Below are positions 49,177-56,278 of a stretch of DNA of 56,278 nucleotides, piece after piece; the stretch's first letter is position 1, and each line of letters begins with the position of its first letter. The stretch is taken from NCBI GenBank assembly GCA_900321965.1, contig ONYA01000039.1:1-56278 (forward strand), in the 5' to 3' direction. The notes under the pieces were generated by a model, which saw only the letters and a list, made by a program, of their open reading frames with translations, did not search any database and had not been told where the DNA came from. The stretch is from an uncultured Prevotellaceae bacterium. Its GTDB lineage: Bacteria; Bacteroidota; Bacteroidia; Bacteroidales; Bacteroidaceae. Both the position numbers and the translations under genes were made by a program.

Positions 49177-50444
49177 TCGATACATGCAGGACGCTCCTCT
49201 TTGTAATGACTGACAAAGATGAGCGTTTTTTCAGGCCGTTGGCAGAAAGCCTCGATAACGTCCTTGACCAGTCGGCGGTTGACGTCGTCGAGACCGTGTA
49301 GCGGCTCGTCGAGAATCAGCAGTTCGGGGTCTTTGACGAAGGCACGTGCCAACAGCACCAGTCGCTGCTCGCCGCTCGACATACGCAGGAACGAGCGGTC
49401 GGCAAGATGGGCAATGCCGAAGACGTCCATCCAGCGGCGGCAGACCTGCAGCTCCTCTTCCGTAGCCCGCACATACAGCCCGACGGTGTCCTTGAGTCCG
49501 CTGGCCACGATGCGCACGGCCGGCAGGTCGCGCTGATAGGAGCGGTGCATCTCGGGCGATACATAGCCGATGTGGCGCTTCAGTTCCCAGATGCTTTCGC
49601 CCGAGCCGCGCTGGTGGCCGAAGAGTGTGATGTCGCAAGCGTAGCCCTGTGGGTTGTCGGCACAGACGAGCGACAGGAGTGTCGACTTGCCCGAACCGTT
49701 CTGGCCTGAGAGTACCCAATGCTCCCCTCGGTTCACCCGCCAGTCCAAGTCCTTCAGGATGGTGCGCTCGCCGTATCTGATGCTGACTTTCCTGCAGTCT
49801 ATGACCGCCCCGTCCTGATGGTTGTCAGCGGGGTTGCTCATCGCGATGATGGCGTTGCGCTTCTCGTCGCTCAGTCCCGGTCCTTCGCCTTCATCCATGC
49901 TGCCTATCGTCACCACGTCGGTCGTGAATGGCGGTATGTCGCGTGGCGATGCTACCACCAGATAAAGCTCCATGTTCTGTTCGCGGGCCAGTATCTCCAA
50001 CAGCTGGTTCAGCTGCGAGCGTGCCTCGCTGTCGAGCCCTATGAACGGAGCGTCCATGATGAGTGTCGAGGGACGTGTCAAGAGCGTCTTTGCCAACTGG
50101 AACTTGCGCAGCTCGCCGCTCGACAGCGTGATGACGTACTTGTCGAGCAGCGACTTCATGTCGAACAAGTCGTAAAGATGGTGCTGCCACGCGCGCCGCT
50201 CTGTCGTGTCGTCGCCCGTCATGCTGAAGGCCCGTTCCAACAGCTGGCCTGCCGTAGGCGTCTCAGCGTCAATGTCGTGCTGGTTCCAGCGCAGCTGCAG
50301 GTAGTAAGCCTGGTCGGTGGCCACGCCGTAGGAGTCGCGGAAGGCGATGTATCTCACTTTGTCGCTGGCCAGCCGGCGGCGCATCTGTTCCACGTACTGC
50401 GTCTTTCCGCTGGCGTTAAGCCCTACTATCGCTGTTACTTTCAT
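49146..50444 (-). CDS. Two-domain ABC ATPase, ModF-like
   Basis: The 432-residue protein has two ABC domains without membrane segments. The first has GLNASGKTQ (Walker A) and [13 protein letters not shown] (signature) with [11 protein letters not shown] (Walker B). The second has [30 protein letters not shown] and [13 protein letters not shown]. This layout is that of ModF-type ATPases, which may regulate transport or act in other cytoplasmic processes. It overlaps the upstream ruvC gene by 4 bp (ATGA), so the two are co-translated. Its end overlaps the DUF6057 gene on the other strand. Confidence 0.88.
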   Translation of the reverse strand: MKVTAIVGLNASGKTQYVEQMRRRLASDKVRYIAFRDSYGVATDQAYYLQLRWNQHDIDAETPTAGQLLERAFSMTGDDTTERRAWQHHLYDLFDMKSLLDKYVITLSSGELRKFQLAKTLLTRPSTLIMDAPFIGLDSEARSQLNQLLEILAREQNMELYLVVASPRDIPPFTTDVVTIGSMDEGEGPGLSDEKRNAIIAMSNPADNHQDGAVIDCRKVSIRYGERTILKDLDWRVNRGEHWVLSGQNGSGKSTLLSLVCADNPQGYACDITLFGHQRGSGESIWELKRHIGYVSPEMHRSYQRDLPAVRIVASGLKDTVGLYVRATEEELQVCRRWMDVFGIAHLADRSFLRMSSGEQRLVLLARAFVKDPELLILDEPLHGLDDVNRRLVKDVIEAFCQRPEKTLIFVSHYKEERPACIDHELFLKFKK

Positions 50445-51007
50445 TGCTTGCGTTTCGATACTTTATCCTGATTCTTGTTGACGAAGTCCTTCCAGCCGTG
50501 ATACTTGACGTCGCTTTCCGGGCGGCCTATCTGCATATAGTGGCAATAGGCGGCGCCGAGGGCGTCGGTGGCGTCCATGAACTTCGACATATCGTCGTCC
50601 TTGAGTTTGAGCAGCCGCTGCAGCATGCCGGCCACCTGCTCCTTCGAAGCCGAGCCGTTGCCCGTCAGGGCCATCTTGATTTTCATCGGCGCATACTCAT
50701 GAATAGGTACGCCGTGATGGATAGCGGCCGCGATGGCAACGCCCTGAGCCCGTCCTAACTTCAGCATCGACTGCACGTTCTTGCCGAAGAAGGGTGCCTC
50801 GATGGCCATCTCGTCGGGCAGCCACGCGTCGATGATGCCCGTCACGCGCTCGAAGATGTGCCCTAACTTCAGATAGCCGTCGCCAGCCTTGCGCAGGTCG
50901 ATGACGCCCATCGTCAGCATCTGTGCCTTGCCGTCGACAACTTTCAGCAGCCCGTAGCCCATGATATTCGTGCCCGGGTCGATGCCCAGTATGATTTTTT
51001 CTTTCAT
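50441..51007 (-). CDS. ruvC: Holliday junction resolvase RuvC
   Basis: The 188-residue protein has the RuvC motifs with its four acidic residues: [36 protein letters not shown], and [20 protein letters not shown]. RuvC cleaves Holliday junctions during recombination. ATG 51007 is chosen because the promoter box at 51016-51023 overlaps the longer frame, leaving a leader of only a few bases. The gene overlaps the ABC ATPase gene by 4 bp. Confidence 0.95.
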   Translation of the reverse strand: MKEKIILGIDPGTNIMGYGLLKVVDGKAQMLTMGVIDLRKAGDGYLKLGHIFERVTGIIDAWLPDEMAIEAPFFGKNVQSMLKLGRAQGVAIAAAIHHGVPIHEYAPMKIKMALTGNGSASKEQVAGMLQRLLKLKDDDMSKFMDATDALGAAYCHYMQIGRPESDVKYHGWKDFVNKNQDKVSKRKQ

Positions 51008-51015
51008 TGCGGGTG

Positions 51016-51023
51016 CAAAGTTA
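51016..51023 (-). promoter_or_regulatory. Promoter -7 box TAACTTTG with very short leader, ruvC
   Basis: On the minus strand TAACTTTGCACCCGCAATG places the ruvC start 8 bases after the box. The same TTTGCACCCGC string precedes the gene at 22433. Confidence 0.7.
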
Positions 51024-51110
51024 CGAAGAATTCCTTGAAAAAACATCATTATTTATAGGTATTCTTACATTTTTATGGGCACGTGCAACCGAGTTGCAAA
51101 AAAATAGTCG

Positions 51111-51118
51111 TATCTTTG
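51111..51118 (+). promoter_or_regulatory. Promoter -7 box TATCTTTG, nearly leaderless, feoAB
   Basis: TATCTTTGCAGCATG places the feoAB start codon 4 bases after the box, so the transcript is predicted to begin at or within a few bases of ATG. Confidence 0.7.
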
Positions 51119-51122
51119 CAGC

Positions 51123-53492
51123 ATGAAACTATCAGAACTGAAGACTGGCGAGCGGGGTGTCATCGTCAAGGTGTCGGGACACGGCGGCTTCCGCAAGCGT
51201 ATCATCGAGATGGGATTTGTCAAGGGACAGACCGTCGAGGTGTTGCTCAATGCGCCGCTGCAAGACCCTGTCAAGTATAAAATCATGGGCTACGAGGTGT
51301 CGCTCAGACATCAGGAGGCCGACATGATTGAGGTTGTAAAAGATACCCAGCAGACCCACTCCCAACAGACCCACCCCCATCCCCTCCCTGGGAGGGAGGG
51401 GCGTAATATGTCTGACGGCAGGGTAATCACTCCCCTCCCTCACAGGGAGGGGACGGGGGAGAGTCTTCACGAGGCCCTTCGTGCGCGCCGCCACCTGCAC
51501 GTCGCTCTGGTGGGCAACCCCAACTGCGGCAAGACCTCGCTGTTCAACTATGCCTCGGGCGCCCATGCCCACGTCGGCAACTACAGCGGCGTGACGGTCG
51601 ATGCCACCGAGGCCGAGGCTCAGTTCTTTGGTTACGACTTCTCGCTGACCGACCTGCCGGGCACCTATTCGCTGACCTGCTATTCGCCCGAGGAACTGTA
51701 TGTGCGCAAGCACCTGACGGAGCAGACGCCCGATGTGGTCATCAACGTCATCGACGCCTCGAACCTCGAGCGCAACCTCTATCTGACCACCCAGCTGGTG
51801 GATATGAACGTCCGTATGGTGTGTGCCCTGAATATGTATGACGAGTTCGAACGCCGCGGCGATCATGTTGACCTGAAAACGCTGTCGACACTCTTCGGTA
51901 TGCCGATGGTGCCCACGTCGTTCAAGACGGGAATGGGCGTCAAGGAACTGTTCAAGGCCGTTATTAAGGTGTATGAGAATACGCAGGGAACGTCGCGCCA
52001 TATCCACATCAACTACGGCCACGAGATAGAGGGCGGCATCAGTGGCATACAGAAATACCTGAAGGCCGACGAGCATATCCGCCAGCGCTACTCGACGCGC
52101 TATCTGGCCATCAAGCTGTTGGAGGGCGACACGTCGGCAGCGGCATATATCAAGCAACATTTCGACGAGGAGCACCGTCCTGAAGACTACGCGGCGCTGC
52201 AGCAAGCCTGTCAGCGTGCCTCGAATCGTGTCAAGGAAGAGACGAACAGCGACGCCGAGACGGCCATCATGGATGCCAAGTACGGCTTCATCAACGGTGC
52301 GCTGACGGAGGCCGGCTACCAGACGGGCACGAAGGAGAACATCTACCGCACGACCCACCTGATAGACAACGTGCTGTCTAACAAGTACGTGGGTTTCCCC
52401 ATCTTCTTCCTCATCCTGTTCGTGATGTTCCAGACCACCTTCGCCTTGGGCCAGTACCCGATGGACTGGATTGAGGCGGGCGTCGAGTGGTTGGGCGAGT
52501 GGATAGGCTCGACGATGTCCGACGGTCCGCTGCGCTCGATGCTGGTCGACGGCGTCATCGGCGGCGTGGGGTCCGTCATCGTGTTCCTGCCGCAGATTCT
52601 GATACTCTATTTCTTCATCTCGATGATGGAGGACTCCGGCTATATGGCCCGTGCCGCCTTTATCATGGACCGCCTCATGCACAAGATGGGACTGCACGGC
52701 AAGTCGTTCATCCCGTTGGTGATGGGCTTCGGCTGCAACGTGCCCGCCGTGATGGCTACGCGTACCGTCGAGAGCCGCCGCTCGCGACTCATTACGATGC
52801 TCGTGCTGCCGTTCATGTCGTGCTCGGCGCGCCTGCCCATATATATTATGGTGACGGGAATGTTCTTCGCCGAGAAGTATCAGTCGTTTGTCATGATTTC
52901 GCTCTACGCCGTCGGCATCCTCATGTCGGTCATCGTGAGCAACGTCCTGTCGCGCTTCGTACTGAAAGGCGAGGACACGCCCTTCGTGATGGAACTGCCG
53001 CCTTATCGCTGGCCTACCGCCAAGGCTATCGGCCGCCATACGTGGGAGAAAGGCAAGGAGTACTTGAAGAAGATGGGCGGCGTCATCCTCGTGGCCAGCA
53101 TCATCGTCTGGGCGTTGGGATATTTCGGCACTATGGGCGTCGCACCGTCGCTGGCCGAGAGCTTCATCGGTAGGATGGGGCAGACCATAGAGCCGCTCTT
53201 TGCCCTGCAGGGCTTCAACTGGCAGTTAGACGTCTCGCTCCTTGCCGGTGTGGGTGCCAAGGAGATTGTCGCCTCTACCATCGGCGTCATCGGCGGTCTC
53301 GACACCATCACGCCGTTGGCAGCCTACGCCTACCTGCTCTTCGTGCTGCTCTACTTCCCCTGCATCGCCACCCTCGTGGCCATCAAGCACGAGACGGGCC
53401 GCTGGCGCTGGGCAGTCATAGCAGGCCTCTACACCACCTGCGTCGCCTGGATCGTCTCTGCGCTGGTCTATCAGGTAGGGTCTCTCTTCTGA
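51123..53492 (+). CDS. feoB: FeoA-FeoB fusion, ferrous iron transporter, with a repeat-derived linker
   Basis: The 789-residue protein has an N-terminal FeoA SH3-like domain (MKLSELKTGERGVIVKVSGH), a linker, the FeoB G domain (VALVGNPNCGKTSLFNYASG, TDLPGTYSLTCYSPEE) and a membrane part with Gate motifs (LIPLVMGFGCNVPAVMATRT-like FIPLVMGFGCNVPAVMATRT, FMSCSARLPIYIM). It imports Fe2+ across the inner membrane. The linker (about residues 77-117, HPHPLPGREG and TPLPHREGTGE) is encoded by two inverted copies of a CCCCTCCCT...AGGGAGGGG palindrome that looks like an intergenic repeat inserted in frame. Confidence 0.94.
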   Translation: MKLSELKTGERGVIVKVSGHGGFRKRIIEMGFVKGQTVEVLLNAPLQDPVKYKIMGYEVSLRHQEADMIEVVKDTQQTHSQQTHPHPLPGREGRNMSDGRVITPLPHREGTGESLHEALRARRHLHVALVGNPNCGKTSLFNYASGAHAHVGNYSGVTVDATEAEAQFFGYDFSLTDLPGTYSLTCYSPEELYVRKHLTEQTPDVVINVIDASNLERNLYLTTQLVDMNVRMVCALNMYDEFERRGDHVDLKTLSTLFGMPMVPTSFKTGMGVKELFKAVIKVYENTQGTSRHIHINYGHEIEGGISGIQKYLKADEHIRQRYSTRYLAIKLLEGDTSAAAYIKQHFDEEHRPEDYAALQQACQRASNRVKEETNSDAETAIMDAKYGFINGALTEAGYQTGTKENIYRTTHLIDNVLSNKYVGFPIFFLILFVMFQTTFALGQYPMDWIEAGVEWLGEWIGSTMSDGPLRSMLVDGVIGGVGSVIVFLPQILILYFFISMMEDSGYMARAAFIMDRLMHKMGLHGKSFIPLVMGFGCNVPAVMATRTVESRRSRLITMLVLPFMSCSARLPIYIMVTGMFFAEKYQSFVMISLYAVGILMSVIVSNVLSRFVLKGEDTPFVMELPPYRWPTAKAIGRHTWEKGKEYLKKMGGVILVASIIVWALGYFGTMGVAPSLAESFIGRMGQTIEPLFALQGFNWQLDVSLLAGVGAKEIVASTIGVIGGLDTITPLAAYAYLLFVLLYFPCIATLVAIKHETGRWRWAVIAGLYTTCVAWIVSALVYQVGSLF
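51351..51470. repeat. Inverted pair of CCCCTCCCT/AGGGAGGGG palindromes inside feoAB
   Basis: Palindromes at 51381-51401 and 51432-51452 differ by one base from being reverse complements of each other and have related flanks (ACCCCCATC versus GACGGGGGAG). A CAGACCCAC direct repeat precedes the first. The block length keeps the reading frame open. Confidence 0.85.
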
Positions 53493-53510
53493 CCGCTGTC
53501 TGTCAACATC

Positions 53511-53867
53511 GCGATTATTACATATTACATATTACATTTTATGTAATTTCAAGTTAAAAAACAAGTCACTAAAATTTTTATATATTATATATAATATATA
53601 TATTATATATAATATATAAAAATATATATTATTCAACTTTCGCAAGCTTCGCTTGCCTTGTAGATAGAGGGAGAAAGATGAAGATAGAAGGAGATATAAG
53701 ACAATGGTTTTGCTGCAGAAAGCTTGCAGACAGCTTGCAGACAGAGTATTGTCCTCTATCTTCCTTTATCTTCCTTTATCTTCCTTTATCTTCTCAACAT
53801 GCGAAACTTGTATAATAATGAAATCCAAAAAACGCAAAGAATGTAATATGTAATATGTAATAATCGC
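53511..53867. repeat. 28-bp perfect inverted repeat enclosing a perfect 50-bp AT palindrome
   Basis: Bases 53511-53538 are the exact reverse complement of 53840-53867; each arm is built from ACATATT units with a 9-bp period and ends in GCGATTATT. The region 53574-53623 is a perfect palindrome of A and T only, with the core TATAATATATATATTA that also occurs in the palindrome at 1011-1048. The arms differ entirely from those at 950-1094. Confidence 0.92.
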
Positions 53868-53904
53868 CGCTTCCGCAGTGTTTATCCCGGAAAGCGGCGA
53901 TTTT
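53864..53904 (+). terminator. Terminator-like hairpin
   Basis: TCGCCGCTT (53864-53872) pairs with AAGCGGCGA (53892-53900) and is followed by TTTTAG. It overlaps the end of the right inverted-repeat arm. It could stop read-through from feoAB 370 bp upstream. Confidence 0.55.
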
Positions 53905-53908
53905 AGCA

Positions 53909-53992
53909 CCCGAAATAAGCCATTTCGTCACCCGATATAAGCCATTTCGCCAACCGATATAAGCCATTTCGTCGTCCGATATAAGTCATTCC
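53909..53992. repeat. 22-bp tandem repeat, nearly four copies
   Basis: Units at 53909, 53931, 53953 and 53975 share CCGATATAAGCCATTTCGTC with few changes; the last is shorter. There are no spacers, so it is not a CRISPR. It ends about 80 bp before the promoter box of the BspA-like gene. Confidence 0.9.
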
Positions 53993-54070
53993 TAATGTCC
54001 CCCATGTCACGATTTCTGCATTGTTCCGAAGATTTTTGGACATTTTCTTTGGTGGTATGATAAAAATAAC

Positions 54071-54078
54071 TACCTTTG
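54071..54078 (+). promoter_or_regulatory. Promoter -7 box TACCTTTG for the BspA-like gene
   Basis: TACCTTTGCACG lies 87 bp before ATG 54165. Confidence 0.7.
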
Positions 54079-54164
54079 CACGCTCATTTTAAGCACCTGT
54101 AGTTATTAACTATGGTGACGAAGCAAGAGATCAACTGTAAACGTAACATAAAAACAAAGACATT

Positions 54165-55820
54165 ATGCAAAGAAAATTACTTTCATTGCTCGTGCTGCTC
54201 ATGACGGCAGCGACGGGCGCGTGGGCACAAGACCCTTCTTGGATAAGTGGCGACTGCACAGTGACACTTTCTGGCGGCACGCTGACCATCTCGAAAGCAA
54301 GTGGCAGCGGAGCTATGGCGGATTATTTGTATTCCCCTGATCTACCATGGTACGCTTACCAAAGCGACATCACAAGCGTCGTGGTCAATACTGGCGTGAC
54401 TCACATCGGCAGTCAGTCGTTTAACTGTTTCACGAACACAACATCGGTAACGCTCCCCGAAGGACTGCTGACTATCGGTGATAATGCCTTTCGTGAATGC
54501 AGCGGTCTGGGTTCGATTACCATTCCCGCCAGCGTGACGAGCATCGCCCATCATGCTTTCATAAATTGCACAAATCTGACTACTGTCACCTTTCCCGCAG
54601 ATTCCCATTTGACGACCATCGGCAATTCGGCCTTCTACGAATGCCGCAGTCTGGGTTCGATCGCCATCCCCAACGGCGTGACAAGCATCGGCGATTTTAC
54701 TTTCTGGAATTGCTTAGAACTGTCGTCGGTATCCATCCCCGCCAGCGTGACGAGTATCGGCCTTAAGGCCTTCTATGATTGCTCAAAACTGTCGTCGGTA
54801 TCCATTCCCGCCAGCGTGACGACCATCGGCAATTCGGCCTTCGATGGTTGCACAAAACTGGCTACTGTCACTTTTTCCGAAGATTCCCATTTGACGACCA
54901 TCGGCAATTGGGCCTTCGGACATACAGCCCTGAGTTCGATCACCATTCCCGCCAGCGTGACAAGCATCGGCGAATCGGCCTTCTATTATTGCCAAAATGC
55001 AGGTTTTACAGAGATCACTATTCCCGCCAATGTGACAACCATCGGCAGATATGCCTTCTATGCTTGCGATAAACTGACTACTGTCACTTTTTCCGCAGGT
55101 TCCCATTTGACGAGCATCGGCGAAAATACTTTCTATAGGTGCTCAGAACTGGCTACTGTCACCTTTAACAGCAATCCGTCTATTGGTACTTCTGCATTCG
55201 ATGATATTAAGGACGGCGCGACAGTGACGATGAACCTGACGGCGAACGCGGCAGGCGGTGCCAAATGGACAACGTTCTACAATCAGAACTACAGCTTCGC
55301 GGCCGATGAGAACACGGAGGTGTTCAAGGTGGCTCTCAGCGGCACAGAACTGACGCTGAATAAGGTTGCTAACGGAATTGTGGACGCTAACACACCCGTT
55401 GTCCTGAAAACGACAGGCGACAATCCCGTCATGACGAAGACGACGACCGCAAGCAGCGATGAGCAAGTCAATAACCTGACGGGCGTGTCAGATGCTGCAG
55501 GAGTGGAGAACAATGGTACATTCTATGTGCTGAACAGCGGCTCGCAGGGCGTGGGCTTCTACAAGCTGAAAAGTGGCAAGACGGTCGGCGTGGGCAAGGC
55601 TTACCTGACATATACCGCTGGTGCCCGCGAGTTCTTCGGCTTCGACGAGACAACAGGCCTGAAGGCAATTGACAATGGACTGCTCGGCACGCAGGGACGC
55701 TTGCCTGAGCAAGAATTGACAACTGACAATGTTGTGTACGACCTGCAAGGCCGCCGCGTCAGTCAGCCCACGAAGGGACTTTACATCGTAAATGGTAAGA
55801 AGGTATTCATCAATAAATAA
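54165..55820 (+). CDS. BspA-like leucine-rich-repeat surface protein
   Basis: The 551-residue protein has a signal peptide (MQRKLLSLLVLLMTAATGAW) and about ten LRR_5-type repeats of 23-25 residues, with the pattern SITIPASVTSIGxxAFxxC repeated between about residues 85 and 345. The DNA repeats too: CATTCCCGCCAGCGTGACGA recurs with little change, so copy number may vary by recombination. A non-repeat region follows, and the C-terminus reads VVYDLQGRRVSQPTKGLYIV, a T9SS-like tail shared with the 1228-3207 protein. BspA proteins bind host fibronectin or other cells in related species. The LAGS peptide gene follows 17 bp later. Confidence 0.9.
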   Translation: MQRKLLSLLVLLMTAATGAWAQDPSWISGDCTVTLSGGTLTISKASGSGAMADYLYSPDLPWYAYQSDITSVVVNTGVTHIGSQSFNCFTNTTSVTLPEGLLTIGDNAFRECSGLGSITIPASVTSIAHHAFINCTNLTTVTFPADSHLTTIGNSAFYECRSLGSIAIPNGVTSIGDFTFWNCLELSSVSIPASVTSIGLKAFYDCSKLSSVSIPASVTTIGNSAFDGCTKLATVTFSEDSHLTTIGNWAFGHTALSSITIPASVTSIGESAFYYCQNAGFTEITIPANVTTIGRYAFYACDKLTTVTFSAGSHLTSIGENTFYRCSELATVTFNSNPSIGTSAFDDIKDGATVTMNLTANAAGGAKWTTFYNQNYSFAADENTEVFKVALSGTELTLNKVANGIVDANTPVVLKTTGDNPVMTKTTTASSDEQVNNLTGVSDAAGVENNGTFYVLNSGSQGVGFYKLKSGKTVGVGKAYLTYTAGAREFFGFDETTGLKAIDNGLLGTQGRLPEQELTTDNVVYDLQGRRVSQPTKGLYIVNGKKVFINK

Positions 55821-55837
55821 GAAAGGAGGACACGACT

Positions 55838-55987
55838 ATGACAAAGAAAACATATATGAAGCCTTCTGTGGAGGTTGTAAAGTTGCAGGACGAGTGCCAG
55901 ATTCTGGCTGGAAGCAATCAATATGGCGTGAACAATCAGTTGCAGACACCCGTCAACGAGGAAGATCAGGTTGAGGTAGGCTGGTAA
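55838..55987 (+). CDS. Small LAGS-type peptide
   Basis: The gene encodes 49 residues, starting MTKKTYMKPSVEVVKLQDEC, then QILAGSNQYG and an acidic tail ending EDQVEVGW. An AAGGAGGA ribosome-binding site lies 8 bp before the ATG. The pattern KKxYxxPxxEV, about ten residues, then LAGS is shared with the peptide part at 3214-3396, which likewise follows a secreted DLQGRRV-tailed protein. The LAGS element looks like a leader-cleavage or recognition site, as in peptide precursors, but no processing enzyme is nearby. No known function. Confidence 0.75.
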   Translation: MTKKTYMKPSVEVVKLQDECQILAGSNQYGVNNQLQTPVNEEDQVEVGW

Positions 55988-56030
55988 ACGACAGCCGAAA
56001 CATCAGAGATATCCGATTTTTAACGCAAGA

Positions 56031-56066
56031 AAGTGGGGCTGACCTTTGGGAAAGTCCCACTTCTTT
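56031..56066 (+). terminator. Terminator after the LAGS peptide gene
   Basis: AAGTGGGGCT (56031-56040) pairs with AGTCCCACTT (56053-56062), one G-U, and is followed by CTTTTG. Confidence 0.75.
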
Positions 56067-56164
56067 TGTATCTAAGATGACAGGGGATGTTCCCTGACAT
56101 ACACAGACATCTATCCCCTGACATCTATACATTGATTTCATAATTCAACTTTCGAAAGTTTTAT

Positions 56165-56198
56165 AACGACCACAGATTAAACAGATTAAACAGATTAA
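56165..56198. repeat. CAGATTAAA 9-bp repeats
   Basis: Three units of CAGATTAAA follow ACGACCAC, resembling the AATTAAACG block after the nuclease gene at 4529-4625. Confidence 0.75.
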
Positions 56199-56278
56199 AG
56201 CGGCTATAGCCACGATTATTTTGGATTTCTTGCGTCCCGCTGGTAGCAAGCGACCAAAGGTCGAGCGCACAGATTGGA

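Larger units (their letters stand above)
53493..54164. other. Gene-free region with inverted repeat, AT palindrome and tandem repeats
   Basis: No gene is seen in these 672 bases. In order it holds: the left arm of a 28-bp inverted repeat (53511-53538), a perfect 50-bp AT palindrome (53574-53623), a CTTGCAGACAG direct repeat near 53725, four TTCCTTTATC-type units (53757-53792), the right arm (53840-53867), a terminator-like hairpin (53864-53904), a 22-bp tandem repeat (53909-53992) and a promoter box (54071-54078). Confidence 0.85.
55988..56278. other. Gene-free end of the window
   Basis: No gene is seen. It holds a terminator hairpin (56031-56066), a CCCCTGACATCTAT-type repeat (56075-56130), and ACGACCAC followed by three CAGATTAAA units (56165-56198) like those at 4529-4625. 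Confidence 0.7.

Noticed and set aside
51132-53039. 635-codon open frame on the minus strand
   Set aside because: It mirrors feoAB exactly and has no recognisable domain; FeoA and FeoB motifs on the plus strand are unambiguous.
53909-53992. Possible CRISPR array
   Set aside because: The 22-bp units are directly adjacent with no spacers, and no cas gene is in the window.

Overview
The window looks like a chromosomal segment of a Prevotella-like member of the Bacteroidales. Evidence: promoter-like TAnnTTTG boxes precede many genes instead of sigma70 -10 boxes. There is a BspA-type leucine-rich-repeat surface protein and a DUF4374/CobN-like/MotA-like/DUF2149 (Hmu-type) operon. Other Bacteroidales families present are DUF4105, DUF6057, an OadG-type decarboxylase subunit and a Cys-less PurF-like protein. 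No transposase, integrase, phage gene, rRNA or CRISPR array was seen.

Layout. 1-621: the end of a PIN-family toxin-antitoxin pair. 622-1227: a gene-free region rich in inverted repeats, including a perfect 38-bp AT palindrome. 1228-4536: a secreted protein, then a secreted nuclease preceded in frame by a short LAGS-type peptide. 4684-6396: a lipoprotein-type sensor histidine kinase. 6440-15860: a cobalamin riboswitch and an operon of TonB receptor, DUF4374 lipoprotein (start region broken by an amber stop), periplasmic CbiK, CobN/HmuS-like chelatase, MotA/ExbB-like channel and DUF2149 protein. 15919-17946 (minus): small unknown ORF, rubrerythrin, asparaginase. 18045-24971 (plus): uronate isomerase, a NapH/NapG-like ferredoxin with a Tat-lipoprotein aldo/keto reductase, a LolA-like protein, a MaoC-like hydratase and a PurF-like protein.

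24981-41015 (minus): recJ-recQ, tRNA-Phe overlapping the end of a STAS gene, an RsbW-like kinase, Na+-pumping decarboxylase subunits beta, biotin carrier and gamma, an AspT-like transporter, an M15 peptidase, SecA, an alkaline-phosphatase-fold protein lacking most catalytic residues, and a DUF4105 protein. 41114-49176 (plus): GH2 beta-galactosidase, MORN-repeat protein, YhcH-like protein, glycogen branching enzyme, DUF6057 protein. 49146-51007 (minus): two-domain ABC ATPase and RuvC. 51123-53492: FeoA-FeoB fusion. 53493-54164: a second gene-free region with a 28-bp inverted repeat around a perfect 50-bp AT palindrome. 54165-55987: BspA-like protein followed by another LAGS-type peptide.

The most distinctive signals are: (1) two loci with the same order, an AT-palindrome/inverted-repeat element, a secreted protein ending in a DLQGRRV-type tail, then a small LAGS peptide; (2) short-period repeats, different at each site, placed at gene boundaries and often in inverted pairs, some inside coding sequence (RecQ N-terminus, FeoA-FeoB linker); (3) a Hmu-like periplasmic chelatase operon under a B12 riboswitch; (4) a STAS gene whose stop codon lies inside tRNA-Phe. 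All assignments are by reading motifs; no database search was possible.
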